Notes: generated from the letters alone by a model not told the origin. 64,000 nucleotides of DNA from Bacillus sp. J33 (GCF_000518885.1 NZ_JAEL01000009.1:18580-82579); one strand, 5' to 3'. Counted from the first letter of the stretch, positions 27,293-36,109 are shown. Program-made: numbers and translations.

Positions 27293-28392
27293 TGAGTCCA
27301 GTGTTTTACGCTCAATTGTTAAAGGATAAACGCAAACCGCTGCTTATCCTGTTATTTATTGGCCTCAGTATTTTAGCCACTCTCATTTTTGGGAATTCGG
27401 CCAGACAGACGGAAACGACGGTTGCGGTTTTTGCCTCTGGTTCAAATGCCAAGGAAATTGAACAAAAATGGGTGAAGTTATTAAATGATGATACTGAAAC
27501 GAAATATATCATTTCAGAAGAAAGGATAGCGCGTGAACAGGTTAGAGAGGGAAAAAGGGATGTGGCGATTCATGTCATGGAAAATGATTATCGCTTAATT
27601 ACATCCTCAGATATGCCAAACATCCAGCTTGTGGAGGAAGAGGTCCATAAAGTTTTTACAGAAGAAGCAAAGCTTCAAGCGATAGCCGGCTCACAAAATA
27701 CTGCAATATTAAGAGAAGAAGTGGAGAGCTACATGGAAAAACCGCCATTAACCGTTCAAACGAAAAATGTTAAAGGCGGAGAACTTACGGGCCATGATAT
27801 GGGTACCCAGCTGCTGTTTGGTTTTACCTTGTTTATTGCCATGTTTACGATCGGATTTAAGGTTAATGCCATTAATGCAGATAAGGTAAGCGGGGTTTGG
27901 AACCGCTTGAATCTATCCCCGGTGAGCAAAGCCAATATGTATGCCGGTCACTTATTGTATAGCTTTTGCATTGGATTTTTTCAAATGGCCGTTGTTTTTC
28001 TCATCTTTGAATATGTGATGAACTATGAGATTGGGCATCTTCCGATCATTCTAACGATAGCGGCGGTATTTACATTAAGCACCGTAAGCTTGGCCATGCT
28101 AATTGCAGGAATGACCAAAACACCTGAGAAGTTTAATATGATTTATCCATCTTTTACTCCGATGATTCCCGTGATCAGCGGCGTATATATGCCTCCAGGT
28201 ACCATAGATAACCCAGTATTCAGCTTTATGGCAGATCTCTTCCCGCTCGGCTATGCAATTGAAGCCATGATGGATGTCACACTCTTTGGTGCAGGCTGGA
28301 GTGATATTGCGCTGCCCGTTTCGTTCATGCTCCTTATTGCTGTGATGTATATGGGGATTGGGATTAATCTGGGAGAACGGGGGAGGCGGTGA
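27292..28392 (+). CDS. ABC-2 type permease, LnrN-like
   Basis: A 366-residue second permease with the same build as its neighbour: one N-terminal helix, an extracellular region of about 140 residues, then five helices, with GVYMPPGTIDNPVFSFMADLFPLGYAI as the ABC-2 signature region. The ATG at 27292 shares a base with the upstream stop (TAATG) and GGGGGGAGAAG precedes it, so translation is probably coupled. The two permeases likely form a heterodimer with the ATPase at 25087. A clear terminator follows about 55 bp later. Confidence 0.85.
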   Translation: MSPVFYAQLLKDKRKPLLILLFIGLSILATLIFGNSARQTETTVAVFASGSNAKEIEQKWVKLLNDDTETKYIISEERIAREQVREGKRDVAIHVMENDYRLITSSDMPNIQLVEEEVHKVFTEEAKLQAIAGSQNTAILREEVESYMEKPPLTVQTKNVKGGELTGHDMGTQLLFGFTLFIAMFTIGFKVNAINADKVSGVWNRLNLSPVSKANMYAGHLLYSFCIGFFQMAVVFLIFEYVMNYEIGHLPIILTIAAVFTLSTVSLAMLIAGMTKTPEKFNMIYPSFTPMIPVISGVYMPPGTIDNPVFSFMADLFPLGYAIEAMMDVTLFGAGWSDIALPVSFMLLIAVMYMGIGINLGERGRR

Positions 28393-28445
28393 TTATTGGT
28401 TGTAGAAATGGAATATATGCTTAATAAAAACTATATAAACAACAG

Positions 28446-28485
28446 AAGGCGGTTCCTATTATGCATTGAGGGGAACTGCCTTTTT
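28446..28485 (+). terminator. Terminator of the lnr-like operon
   Basis: GGCGGTTCC (28448-28456) pairs with GGAACTGCC (28472-28480, one G-U), followed by TTTTT. It lies inside a spurious 74-codon frame. Confidence 0.75.
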
Positions 28486-28615
28486 CTAGTTACTTATATA
28501 CTTTCCCCTCTTACGATAGTCAAATTGCACTGTAAAAATTTTGAATATTCAAATGAATTTGATTTCACTAATAAAGGTGAAGAAATTTTGTCTGTTCGCT
28601 GTAAGCGGCTTTTTC

Positions 28616-28641
28616 TATAATGAAAAGTGTAATCGATTACA
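28616..28641 (+). promoter_or_regulatory. -10 element and palindromic cre-like site before the PRD regulator
   Basis: TATAAT (28616-28621) is followed by the perfect palindrome TGTAATCGATTACA (28628-28641), 29 bp before the ATG. The palindrome fits the TGnnAnCGnTnnCA frame of CcpA cre boxes and would lie at the start of transcription. It could equally be the operator of the encoded regulator. No convincing -35 was found. Confidence 0.45.
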
Positions 28642-28670
28642 TGAGCAACTACTAGTAGAGCGGTGAGGAT

Positions 28671-30521
28671 ATGTTAACGTCAAGAGCGTTTCAGCTGGCA
28701 AACAAATTATTAATGTCAAAATCCCCATTAAGGATTAAAGATTTATCTGTGGAGTATGGTGTAAGTACCCGAACAATTAAGTATGATTTGGAAATGGTGA
28801 GAGACTGGTTTAAAACCCAGAACCATCAACTGCATTCCCAAACAACGAAAGGTATATGGATTGAATGCAGTGATCAAGCACGAATGAACCTTAGGAGAAT
28901 CCTGACTCAGTTTGAACGTTCCAATATTTATCCGGACCAGACGGTGCGTGTGAGGAAAATTATCCTGGCTTTAATCTTAACCAATGAGTATATTACTGCT
29001 GCTGATTTTTCTGAATCATTAGATGTAAGCAGAAATACCATCCTAAGTGATTTAAATAAGGTGGAAGAATTCCTTTGTTCATGGGGGATAAATCTTGAGA
29101 GAAAACAAAGGGCTGGATACAGGCTTTTAGGGGAAGAGCTTCAAATTCGCTTAATGCTTGAACACATGATCTACAACGATCTGGATGATTATGAAATCTA
29201 TAAAATGACGACTCGAATCACGAAGAAGGACAATGATGCAGATGCAGGGCTTCTCATGGATGAAGCCTTAATGAATGCTTATAAAGCTGTTGAGGAACAG
29301 ATGAGGGAATTGTACAATCCTTCATTGGCTCCCATCATACGCCTGTCCGATTTGCTGAAAAGTCTGTTCCGGATCACCTTTTCAGTTATCAGGCTGAATA
29401 TGGGCCATACCATCAGCAGCTACCGTGTTTTAGACAGATCCGAAATTAAGGATGATGGGTCTAAGTTTTTAGCTTCTGCCATGGGAAAAATCCTCTCTGA
29501 TTTGCAGCTGCCATTATTGGAGGAGGAGTTCCTATATGTAACAGGCAGTCTTGAGAAGGAAACCGAACCTGTAGATGCAGTTGAGATAACGGAAAAAATC
29601 ATCCATTACGTAAGCAAGCTGGAAGGAATTGATTATCAAAAGGATCACAAGCTTTACAGCAACTTGCTGGCTCACTTGTCGCTAAGGTTCCAAAACGGAT
29701 CTCTTTATTTAAACGAAATGAATCCAATGGAGGAAGAGATTAAAAGAAATCACCCTGAACTTTTTAAAAGCGTTCAGCATGCATGCTGCCGTTTTATTAA
29801 ACAGCATGCATTGATTGCCCAGGATTCGTTCATCTCCTTAATAGTCCTTCATTTTCTGGTATCTTATGAGAATACATTTAAGCCAAAGCGGAAAGTAAAA
29901 GTTCTTTATGTGTGTTCAACCGGAAGAGGTGTGGCACGGCTTATTAAAAACCGCGTTGAAAAAGAGATTCCGGCTGTGGATATCGTTGCCTATTGTTCCC
30001 TTCTTGAAGTGGAAGAAATATGCCAGCGGGAAGAGGTTGATATGATCGTAAGCGTCTTTCCGGTTGAAACAACCATTCCTGTTGTGGTTGTAGAGCCGCT
30101 TCCGGGAAAAAGTGATATTGAGGCAATTAGAGAGCAAATGAAACTGTTAATCGGACCGGAAGCGGAGGAGATCAATAACCTTCTTGAGGATAGTGATTTT
30201 CGGTCAATCCGTGAAGAAACTGAAACCATAAGCCAGGAGATTATTTTAAAAGGTTTTGAAGTGGTACAGGCATTGCTGGATGCTTTTCCAATTGAATCAA
30301 AGGAAGATTGGAAGAATGCTTTTGAAATCCATGTGTTCTTAATGGTCCACCGTTATTATTTTGATAAGCAATATGACCAGTATTTCTATAGCAGCCAGCA
30401 GCTTTTGGACAGTGATGTAGAAATGATGAATAAAGTTCGAAGTATTTTGGAAGGTAAAGACCTGCAGGTTCATGATGCAGAAGTTTTTACTCTATTACAA
30501 TACTTTAAAAAATGGAAGTGA
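28671..30521 (+). CDS. PRD-containing transcriptional regulator with EIIB-like domain
   Basis: A 616-residue BglG/MtlR-type activator. Two N-terminal winged helices (about 1-60, SVEYGVSTRTIKYDLEMV, and 75-150, SESLDVSRNTILSDLNKVEEF) are followed by two PRD domains (about 200-300 and 310-400) and a PTS EIIB-like domain from about 405 with Cys415 in VLYVCSTGRGVARL. Beyond about 500, the segment EIHVFLMVHRYYFD looks like a further PRD-like helical region rather than a normal EIIA domain. PRD and EIIB domains normally sense PTS phosphorylation, yet no PTS transporter gene is present in this cassette. It precedes the operon by four bases and is presumably its regulator. Confidence 0.82.
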   Translation: MLTSRAFQLANKLLMSKSPLRIKDLSVEYGVSTRTIKYDLEMVRDWFKTQNHQLHSQTTKGIWIECSDQARMNLRRILTQFERSNIYPDQTVRVRKIILALILTNEYITAADFSESLDVSRNTILSDLNKVEEFLCSWGINLERKQRAGYRLLGEELQIRLMLEHMIYNDLDDYEIYKMTTRITKKDNDADAGLLMDEALMNAYKAVEEQMRELYNPSLAPIIRLSDLLKSLFRITFSVIRLNMGHTISSYRVLDRSEIKDDGSKFLASAMGKILSDLQLPLLEEEFLYVTGSLEKETEPVDAVEITEKIIHYVSKLEGIDYQKDHKLYSNLLAHLSLRFQNGSLYLNEMNPMEEEIKRNHPELFKSVQHACCRFIKQHALIAQDSFISLIVLHFLVSYENTFKPKRKVKVLYVCSTGRGVARLIKNRVEKEIPAVDIVAYCSLLEVEEICQREEVDMIVSVFPVETTIPVVVVEPLPGKSDIEAIREQMKLLIGPEAEEINNLLEDSDFRSIREETETISQEIILKGFEVVQALLDAFPIESKEDWKNAFEIHVFLMVHRYYFDKQYDQYFYSSQQLLDSDVEMMNKVRSILEGKDLQVHDAEVFTLLQYFKKWK

Positions 30522-30525
30522 ATGT

Positions 30526-31683
30526 ATGAATGAACCTATGATCATTCAAAATGGGTTAGTCATTGACCCAGAAGCCTTAACCATTAAAGAGATGGATATT
30601 GGCATTCTAAATGGAAGATTTACTCCTGATGAAGAAGTGCTGGAGAAGGTACATCAAAAAGTGCAGTATATTGATGCGTCAGGGTATTATGTATCCCCGG
30701 GATTTATTGATTTACATGCCCATATCTTTAAGGATTGTACAGAGTTGGGAATTGATCCGGATCTTGTTGGTGTAGATCAAGGAGTCACGACCATTGTGGA
30801 TGCAGGAAGTTCTGGATACGACAACTACAGTCTGCTTAAGGAAGAAATCATTAATAATAGCAAAACAGAAATATTAGCCTTTCTCAATATTTCACGGAAA
30901 GGGTTGTGTCACGGACTTTCGGAACTTGCTAACTTAGACGATTTGATGACCCTTGAGGAAGCACAAGAGATTTTAAAGAAAGAAAAAGGTATTGTTGGGC
31001 TTAAGGCCAGAATGAGCGGATCTGTTGTACAGGATAGCGGAATACAGCCTCTCAAACATGCCAGAAAACTAGCAGACGAATTACATAAACCAATAATGGT
31101 CCATATTGGAAATCCTCCTCCAAAATTACAAGAGATTTTCCCCCTTCTTGAAAAAGGGGATATTGTGACACATGCCTTTCATGGGAAAAAACATGGAATC
31201 TTAAAAGAGTCGGGTGAATTGATACCTGAAGCAATAGACGCAATTAGAAGAGGTGTCCGGTTTGATGTTGGCCATGGGACTTCGAGTTTTAGCTATAAAA
31301 CGATGAGAAGGTTTAAGGAAATTTATGATATTGCTTTTACGATCAGTACCGATATCTATAAGAAAAACTATTCTCATCCTGTAGGGAGTCTTATGGTTAC
31401 TATGACAAAGCTGCTTTCCCTTGGCTATTCTTTAACCGAAGTGGTGGCAGCAGTCACGAAACGGGCTGCAGATACGCTGCATTTAACTGAACAAGGAACA
31501 TTTAAATATGGCACTAGAGCAGATGTTACGATCTTTGGGCTAGAAGAAAGGAATGTTCTTCTAGCCGATTCGGAAGGAGAAGAATTGGCCTGTCATCAAA
31601 TTCTCACTCCATACATGACCATAAAGACTGGAAAGGTGGCATACCAGAAAGAAGATGGAATTAAAAACACAAGAGCTTTATGA
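30526..31683 (+). CDS. Amidohydrolase/deacetylase family metallohydrolase (EF_0837/AHA_3915 type)
   Basis: A 385-residue amidohydrolase-superfamily enzyme with a TIM-barrel. Metal ligands are visible as HAH in DLHAHIFKD near residues 65-70, a likely carboxylated Lys in VGLKARMSG, His in MVHIGNPP and HAFHGK, and Asp in ISTDIYKK. The N-terminal (IQNGLVIDPE) and C-terminal (GTRADVTIFGLE) beta-sandwich strands are typical. It is the family always found with DgaE/KDGP-aldolase genes, where deacetylation of an N-acyl amino-sugar acid is a reasonable guess. The start is ATG at 30526; the gene overlaps the next by 29 bases. Confidence 0.82.
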   Translation: MNEPMIIQNGLVIDPEALTIKEMDIGILNGRFTPDEEVLEKVHQKVQYIDASGYYVSPGFIDLHAHIFKDCTELGIDPDLVGVDQGVTTIVDAGSSGYDNYSLLKEEIINNSKTEILAFLNISRKGLCHGLSELANLDDLMTLEEAQEILKKEKGIVGLKARMSGSVVQDSGIQPLKHARKLADELHKPIMVHIGNPPPKLQEIFPLLEKGDIVTHAFHGKKHGILKESGELIPEAIDAIRRGVRFDVGHGTSSFSYKTMRRFKEIYDIAFTISTDIYKKNYSHPVGSLMVTMTKLLSLGYSLTEVVAAVTKRAADTLHLTEQGTFKYGTRADVTIFGLEERNVLLADSEGEELACHQILTPYMTIKTGKVAYQKEDGIKNTRAL

Positions 31684-31984
31684 AAAAAGCGAAGAACCGC
31701 AATTATGCAAAGAAGTGATGCAATTTGCGGTACAGCTCATGTCACAGGAAAACATTAAGATGACAGATGCTCAATTGCTATCTTTGTTATCTCATATTTC
31801 AGCAATGATATACCGCTCCAAACATAAAGAAGAGATTCAGCCTGTAGATGCATCTCTTTTTCAAGAAGTTTCCGATGGATCTATAGATATGGCAAAACTA
31901 GTCTGCGGGCTAATCTCTGACTTGCATGATGATGAGAAATACTTGCTTTCTATACATTTTGAATCTGCAAAAATGAACAATTAA
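31655..31984 (+). CDS. Small stand-alone PRD domain protein (EF_0829/AHA_3910 type)
   Basis: A 109-residue protein consisting of essentially one PRD-like helical domain (MQFAVQLMSQENIKMTDAQLLSLLSHISAMIYRSK). Stand-alone PRD proteins of this size occur in the same conserved cassette in Enterococcus and Aeromonas. It contains a conserved His (LSHIS) that could be a phosphorylation site. The ATG at 31655 lies inside the end of the amidohydrolase gene, implying coupled translation. Possible role: a phospho-sensing or regulatory subunit. Function unproven. Confidence 0.7.
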   Translation: MELKTQELYEKSEEPQLCKEVMQFAVQLMSQENIKMTDAQLLSLLSHISAMIYRSKHKEEIQPVDASLFQEVSDGSIDMAKLVCGLISDLHDDEKYLLSIHFESAKMNN

Positions 31985-31997
31985 GGGAGGAAATATT

Positions 31998-32357
31998 ATG
32001 AATCAAGTGGTTGTCGTAATTGGAGATCGTTTAGGAAAAGGCCAAAATGTAGCAAAAGGAGTTGAAGCAGCTGGCGGAAAAGCTATTGTAATTAACGGAG
32101 TTGGTGCAGATATGCGTCTTGGAGATGTCATGAAAGCTGAAAATGCGGACCTGGGCATATCTTTCTGCGGAAGCGGAGGCGCAGGAGCCATCACAGCACA
32201 AACGAAATATGGGTATCCTGCCCATTATGGTATGCGCTCCATTGAAGAGGGTGTAACAGCTGTTAATGAAGGGAAACGCGTGCTGGGATTTGGGTTTATG
32301 GATGTTGAGGAATTAGGAAAGCGTATTACAGAAGCTTATATGAAAGCAAGAGTGTAA
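31998..32357 (+). CDS. SFCGS-family glycine-rich protein (EF_0830/AHA_3911 type)
   Basis: A 119-residue soluble protein with the family motif ISFCGSGGAGAITAQ holding the only Cys (Cys57). The N-terminal VVVVIGDRLGKGQNVAKGVEAAGG reads like a beta-strand, glycine-rich loop and helix of a small alpha/beta fold, similar in size and logic to PTS EIIB subunits, which carry phosphate on one Cys or His. That resemblance is inference. GGGAGG precedes the ATG by seven bases. It stands with DUF4312, DUF4311 and DUF4310 genes in a fixed order. Confidence 0.8.
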   Translation: MNQVVVVIGDRLGKGQNVAKGVEAAGGKAIVINGVGADMRLGDVMKAENADLGISFCGSGGAGAITAQTKYGYPAHYGMRSIEEGVTAVNEGKRVLGFGFMDVEELGKRITEAYMKARV

Positions 32358-32361
32358 GCCT

Positions 32362-32715
32362 ATGGAAAAAGTCATTCAGCAAAAAGTCAGAGTAAAAGGT
32401 ACAGGCAAGACCAAAGAACATGCCATTAATTTCGCTCTTGGACAAATACAAAAAAAAATCCTGGACGAACATAAAGCTTTAATGATTCGCATTGAACCTT
32501 TAGGGATTGAATTGATCGAAGCCATTGAACAAACCCATACAGAACGGTTTATGCTCTTTTTCTTTCCAAGAAAGAGACAGACTTACAAAGTTGTTTTAGA
32601 CGTTACTGTTCAAGCAACCTTATTAAATGTGAATGAAATTGATTTTAAGAGATTGGAAGAGCCTGGAGGAGTGATGAATGGGATTTTCCAAAATCAGCAA
32701 ATAACAGAGAAATAG
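32362..32715 (+). CDS. DUF4312 family protein (EF_0831/AHA_3912 type)
   Basis: A 117-residue soluble protein of the DUF4312 family. It has an N-terminal strand-helix segment with VKGTGKTKEHAINFALGQIQKKI, a middle LMIRIEPLGIELIEAIEQTHTERFMLFFFPRKRQTYKVVLDVTV and no Cys. The alternating strands suggest a small alpha/beta or dodecin-like fold; no activity is known. It starts four bases after the SFCGS stop codon. Its constant place between the SFCGS and membrane genes suggests a subunit of the same complex. Confidence 0.8.
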   Translation: MEKVIQQKVRVKGTGKTKEHAINFALGQIQKKILDEHKALMIRIEPLGIELIEAIEQTHTERFMLFFFPRKRQTYKVVLDVTVQATLLNVNEIDFKRLEEPGGVMNGIFQNQQITEK

Positions 32716-32725
32716 GAGGGGGAAC

Positions 32726-33511
32726 ATGGAGGTATTGGAAATAGCTATAAAGTCAATCATTATCGGTGCCTTTGTCGGCGTAGGGGTCGGAGCAGGAGCA
32801 GCCAGAATGTTCCACGCGCCCAAAGTGCAGGGGATGGGGGCATTCCGTACTTTAGGGGAGCTCAATGCCTGCGCTGGTGACGCAGCATCCCATTTTTCCT
32901 TCGGGCTTGGATTCTTTTTTAACGCATGGGCATCTTCTGTTGGTGCTGGTGCTTTCACACAGGATGTTGACCACCGGATTATCCCGAATTGGGCTGCATC
33001 TGTCCTTATGCGCAAAGGAAAACGTCCTGAAGATACCCTGCATAATCCTCAGAAAATGGCTATTGCCGGGGGCATCATCGGAATTATTGTCGTTGCTTTC
33101 TTAAATCTTACTGCATCCGCCATTCCTGAATCACTGCAGGCTATTGCCGTTAAAGTGCTTGTTCCTGCTGCGAACCTATTAATTAACCCAGTAATGCCAG
33201 TCATTTTCTGGCTTGCTGCACTGGATGCCGGGAAACGTTCCGGGTTTTGGGGGACTATCTTTGGAGGAGCTGCTCATTTAATCATGGGGAATGCTGTTCC
33301 TGGTGTTGTTTTAGGGATTTTAATAGGCAAAGGCGTAGATGACAGCGGATGGAATAAAGTCACGAAAACATTGATCACTTCTGTTATTTTACTATTTGTA
33401 TTAAGTGCATTCTTCCGTGGATTTGATATGCAGTTATTAGAAAGCATGTATATTGATACCCCGGAATGGCTGAAAGACTTGCATAGATTATTAGGATTAG
33501 AGGTGAAGTAA
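32726..33511 (+). CDS. DUF4311 integral membrane protein (EF_0832/AHA_3913 type)
   Basis: A 261-residue membrane protein with about six or seven hydrophobic segments. Characteristic blocks are GAFVGVGVGAGAARMFHAPKVQGMGAFRTLGELNACAGDAASHFSFG-type sequence in the first 60 residues and NPVMPVIFWLAALDAGKRSGFWGTIFGGAAHLIMGNAVPG later. Charged or polar residues inside the hydrophobic stretches (His, Glu, Asn, Asp) could line a substrate path. AGGAGGGGG precedes the ATG. With DUF4310 it makes a membrane pair comparable to EIIC/EIID of mannose-type PTS, but without recognisable homology. Confidence 0.8.
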   Translation: MEVLEIAIKSIIIGAFVGVGVGAGAARMFHAPKVQGMGAFRTLGELNACAGDAASHFSFGLGFFFNAWASSVGAGAFTQDVDHRIIPNWAASVLMRKGKRPEDTLHNPQKMAIAGGIIGIIVVAFLNLTASAIPESLQAIAVKVLVPAANLLINPVMPVIFWLAALDAGKRSGFWGTIFGGAAHLIMGNAVPGVVLGILIGKGVDDSGWNKVTKTLITSVILLFVLSAFFRGFDMQLLESMYIDTPEWLKDLHRLLGLEVK

Positions 33512-33512
33512 A

Positions 33513-34211
33513 ATGAACTCTCAAACTGCCCGAGCTATAGATCAGGAGGTAAATAAAAAGCCAGAGATTGATATGAGCAAAAACTTCTGGTATGCAGACT
33601 GGTCATTCCCTATTTTCGTTGCCCTTCTATCCTCAGGGATCTTTGCGGGAACACATATGTACTATGTTTATAAAATCGGTGCTTTTAATGATGTTGCGAT
33701 CGTGGCTATGTTAGAAGCTGGAATTCAGGGTGCTGGCTATGGAGCTGCGGCAGCATTTGGAGCAAGCTTCTTATTTGCACGAATATTAGAGGGTTCGCTT
33801 GTTGGGATCCTGGACATTGGAGGCTCGCTTCAAACTGGTATCGGCATTGGGGTACCTGCCTTATTGCTGGCATCGGGGATTACCGCGCCACTTGAAAACT
33901 TTATCCTTTCTATCATTACTGGTGCCTTGCTTGGGGTAATTGTAGGGTATGTCATTATTGGAATCCGTAAATTCACGGTAAACCAATCAAACTCAACCTT
34001 TGGAGCAGACATAATGATGGGAGCAGGCAATGCATCCGGCCGTTTCCTGGGTCCTCTAATTGTCATCTCAGCAGCAAGTGCATCCATTCCAATTGGCATC
34101 GGATCAATTATTGGTGCAGCCATTTTCTACGTTTGGAAAAAACCTGTTGCGGGTGGAGCTATTTTAGGAGCCATGATTTTTGGAGCAATCTTCCCAATTT
34201 CTTTAGAATAG
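33513..34211 (+). CDS. DUF4310 integral membrane protein (EF_0833/AHA_3914 type)
   Basis: A 232-residue membrane protein with about six helices, rich in glycine and alanine. The cytoplasmic N-terminus (about 35 residues) is hydrophilic, followed by FWYADWSFPIFVALLSSGIFAGTHMYYVYKIG and the loop LEGSLVGILDIGGSLQTGIGIG. It begins two bases after the DUF4311 stop, with AGAGGTGA as ribosome binding site, so the two are almost certainly made in equal amounts. Its function is unknown; a permease subunit is the simplest reading. Confidence 0.8.
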   Translation: MNSQTARAIDQEVNKKPEIDMSKNFWYADWSFPIFVALLSSGIFAGTHMYYVYKIGAFNDVAIVAMLEAGIQGAGYGAAAAFGASFLFARILEGSLVGILDIGGSLQTGIGIGVPALLLASGITAPLENFILSIITGALLGVIVGYVIIGIRKFTVNQSNSTFGADIMMGAGNASGRFLGPLIVISAASASIPIGIGSIIGAAIFYVWKKPVAGGAILGAMIFGAIFPISLE

Positions 34212-34223
34212 GTGTGAGTTAAA

Positions 34224-35336
34224 ATGAGTGTTTTTGAATCATTTGGATTACGTAAGGTCATTAACGCCAGCGGTAAAATGACGGCATTGGGCGCATCTGC
34301 TGTCAGTGATGAAGTGGCGGCTGCCCTACAGAAGGCATCACAGGATTATGTAGATATAGATGAAATGATGGAATTTGCAGGACAGGTCATAGCTGAATAT
34401 ACAGGAGCCGAAGATGGCTGCCCAACATGCGGTGCAGCTGCAGGGATCGCCATCTCTGTCTCTTCCGTCATTACTGGAAAAAACCTCACTTTAATTGAAA
34501 GGATGCCAGAATCAGAGGGGCTTAAGAATGAGATCATTCTACAAAAGGGCCAGCAAATCCACTTTGGGGCTAATATTGGTCAAATGATCCGGTTAGGAGG
34601 AGGCAAAGTGGTTGAAGTGGGAAGCGCCAATAAAGTAGAAGCAGACCATATTCAGCAGGCCATAACAGAAAAAACTGCTGCGCTTTTTTATGTTAAATCT
34701 CATCACGCTGTACAAAAAGGAATGCAGCCGATAGAAACGATGCTGGAAATTGCGAATAATCATAATATCCCATTCATTATTGATGCAGCAGCAGAGGAAG
34801 ACTTTAAAAAGTATATAAAAATGGGTGCTGATATTGTAATATACAGCGGCGGAAAAGCGCTGGAAGGTCCCACTTCCGGTTTAATCTGCGGGAAAAAAGA
34901 ATGGATGGAAGCATGCAGAATGCAATATAAAGGCATTGGGCGGCCAATGAAAATTGGAAAAGAAGGGGTTGCAGGGCTCATTGCAGCATTAAAGCAATAT
35001 CCATTTAAAAAAGACAATGCAGAAGACCAAATTGCACGAATGAAAAAGCTGTGCCAATCGCTTGAAAATGTTGAAGGCCTTACATGTTCAATCAAGCAGG
35101 ATGAAGCAGGAAGGGCAATCTACCGGGCACAAATTGAAGTTGATTCCGATAAGGCAGGTATGACTGCTGAACAGCTACTTAACCGCCTTGAAACAGGTAA
35201 TCCGGCGATTTACCTTCGCCATCATTATGTCAACATAGGCATTTTAGCCGTGGATCCGCGGCCGCTTCTTAAAGGACAGGAAGAAATTATTGCAAATACA
35301 ATAAAGAGTATACTAAAAGAGGAGCAGCTTTTATGA
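34224..35336 (+). CDS. dgaE: DgaE-like PLP-dependent ammonia lyase
   Basis: A 370-residue fold-type I PLP enzyme related to D-glucosaminate-6-phosphate ammonia lyase DgaE (and SelA). The PLP lysine is K211 in YSGGKALEGP and the preceding Asp is in PFIIDAAAEED. The start FESFGLRKVINASGKMTALGASAVSDEV and CPTCGAAAGIAISVSSVITG are family hallmarks. It would eliminate ammonia from a 2-amino-2-deoxy sugar acid phosphate to give a 2-keto-3-deoxy sugar acid phosphate. Its gene overlaps the aldolase gene by four bases (ATGA). The true substrate in this cassette is not proven. Confidence 0.82.
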   Translation: MSVFESFGLRKVINASGKMTALGASAVSDEVAAALQKASQDYVDIDEMMEFAGQVIAEYTGAEDGCPTCGAAAGIAISVSSVITGKNLTLIERMPESEGLKNEIILQKGQQIHFGANIGQMIRLGGGKVVEVGSANKVEADHIQQAITEKTAALFYVKSHHAVQKGMQPIETMLEIANNHNIPFIIDAAAEEDFKKYIKMGADIVIYSGGKALEGPTSGLICGKKEWMEACRMQYKGIGRPMKIGKEGVAGLIAALKQYPFKKDNAEDQIARMKKLCQSLENVEGLTCSIKQDEAGRAIYRAQIEVDSDKAGMTAEQLLNRLETGNPAIYLRHHYVNIGILAVDPRPLLKGQEEIIANTIKSILKEEQLL

Positions 35337-36055
35337 ACCATAAAGTCATTTTTAATGTATTAGCAAAGGATGAAAATAATGCGAAAGAGCTTGTGGATGC
35401 AGCCGGAGACCGTGTATTAGTAGGCATAATGGTTAAAAATTTTCCGAATGAGGAAGACGCTATAGAACAAGTGGAATTTTATAAAAAACAGAATATTCCT
35501 GTTTCCGTAGGCTTGGGAGCGGGCGATCCTGCGATGTGGAAAATGGTAGCCGATGTTTCGGCCAAAACGCATCCTGAGCATATAAATCAAGTGTTCCCAG
35601 CTGCCGGATATACTCTCGGGCGTATTTCCGAGCTTAATTTCTCAAATACCATTGTCAATGCGCTGATTGAACCATCTGGAACTCCTGGACAAGTCTATAT
35701 CTCAACTGGTCCCAACAGTTCTGAATACAAAGAAAAGGTATCTTGCGAAATGGCTGCATCAATGCTTGCTGAAATAGGGGTCCACTCTGTTAAATTCTAT
35801 CCAATTAACGGAGATGAAAGACTGGATGAAGTAGCAGCTATGGTTAAGGCTGCTTCACAGGCTGGCTTGAAAATTTTTGAACCCACAGGCGGTATTGATG
35901 TCGAAAACGTATACCGAATTGTCCAAACCTGCCTTGAAAATGGGGCTGAAATGGTTATTCCACATTTGTATACTTCTTTAGTAAATAAGGAAACTAGCAA
36001 AACTGAAGTAGAGAAAATCGAACAGCTGATAAACATGAAATGGAATGTCAATTAA
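35333..36055 (+). CDS. dgaF: KDGP aldolase family protein (DgaF-like, EF_0839/AHA_3917 type)
   Basis: A 240-residue class I aldolase-like protein with a TIM barrel. The Schiff-base Lys is expected in VHSVKFYPINGDERLDEV, and VGLGAGDP and EPTGGIDVENVY provide the phosphate-binding loops. The family cleaves or is predicted to cleave 2-keto-3-deoxy-6-phosphogluconate to pyruvate and glyceraldehyde 3-phosphate, the step after DgaE. The ATG overlaps the DgaE stop (ATGA), showing translational coupling. A hairpin follows directly after the stop codon. Confidence 0.82.
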   Translation: MNHKVIFNVLAKDENNAKELVDAAGDRVLVGIMVKNFPNEEDAIEQVEFYKKQNIPVSVGLGAGDPAMWKMVADVSAKTHPEHINQVFPAAGYTLGRISELNFSNTIVNALIEPSGTPGQVYISTGPNSSEYKEKVSCEMAASMLAEIGVHSVKFYPINGDERLDEVAAMVKAASQAGLKIFEPTGGIDVENVYRIVQTCLENGAEMVIPHLYTSLVNKETSKTEVEKIEQLINMKWNVN

Positions 36056-36058
36056 GAG

Positions 36059-36090
36059 AAAAGGAGCTTTCGTCTGATAGCTCCTTTTTA
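36059..36090 (+). terminator. Terminator after the KDGP-aldolase gene
   Basis: AAGGAGCT (36061-36068) pairs with AGCTCCTT (36079-36086), followed by TTTATTTTT. The HAD gene 20 bp further may be expressed by partial read-through. Confidence 0.6.
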
Positions 36091-36109
36091 TTTTTAGGAG
36101 GGTTAATAA

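Noticed and set aside
28396-28620. 74-codon frame after the lnr-like operon
   Set aside because: It runs through the operon terminator hairpin at 28446-28485, has no ribosome binding site and resembles no protein.
32623-33015. 130-codon minus-strand frame in the DUF4312/DUF4311 region
   Set aside because: Shadow of two tightly packed real genes; no start site.
36059-36090. Riboswitch before the HAD gene
   Set aside because: It is a simple hairpin plus T run; no conserved riboswitch core could be recognised there or in any other leader of the window.
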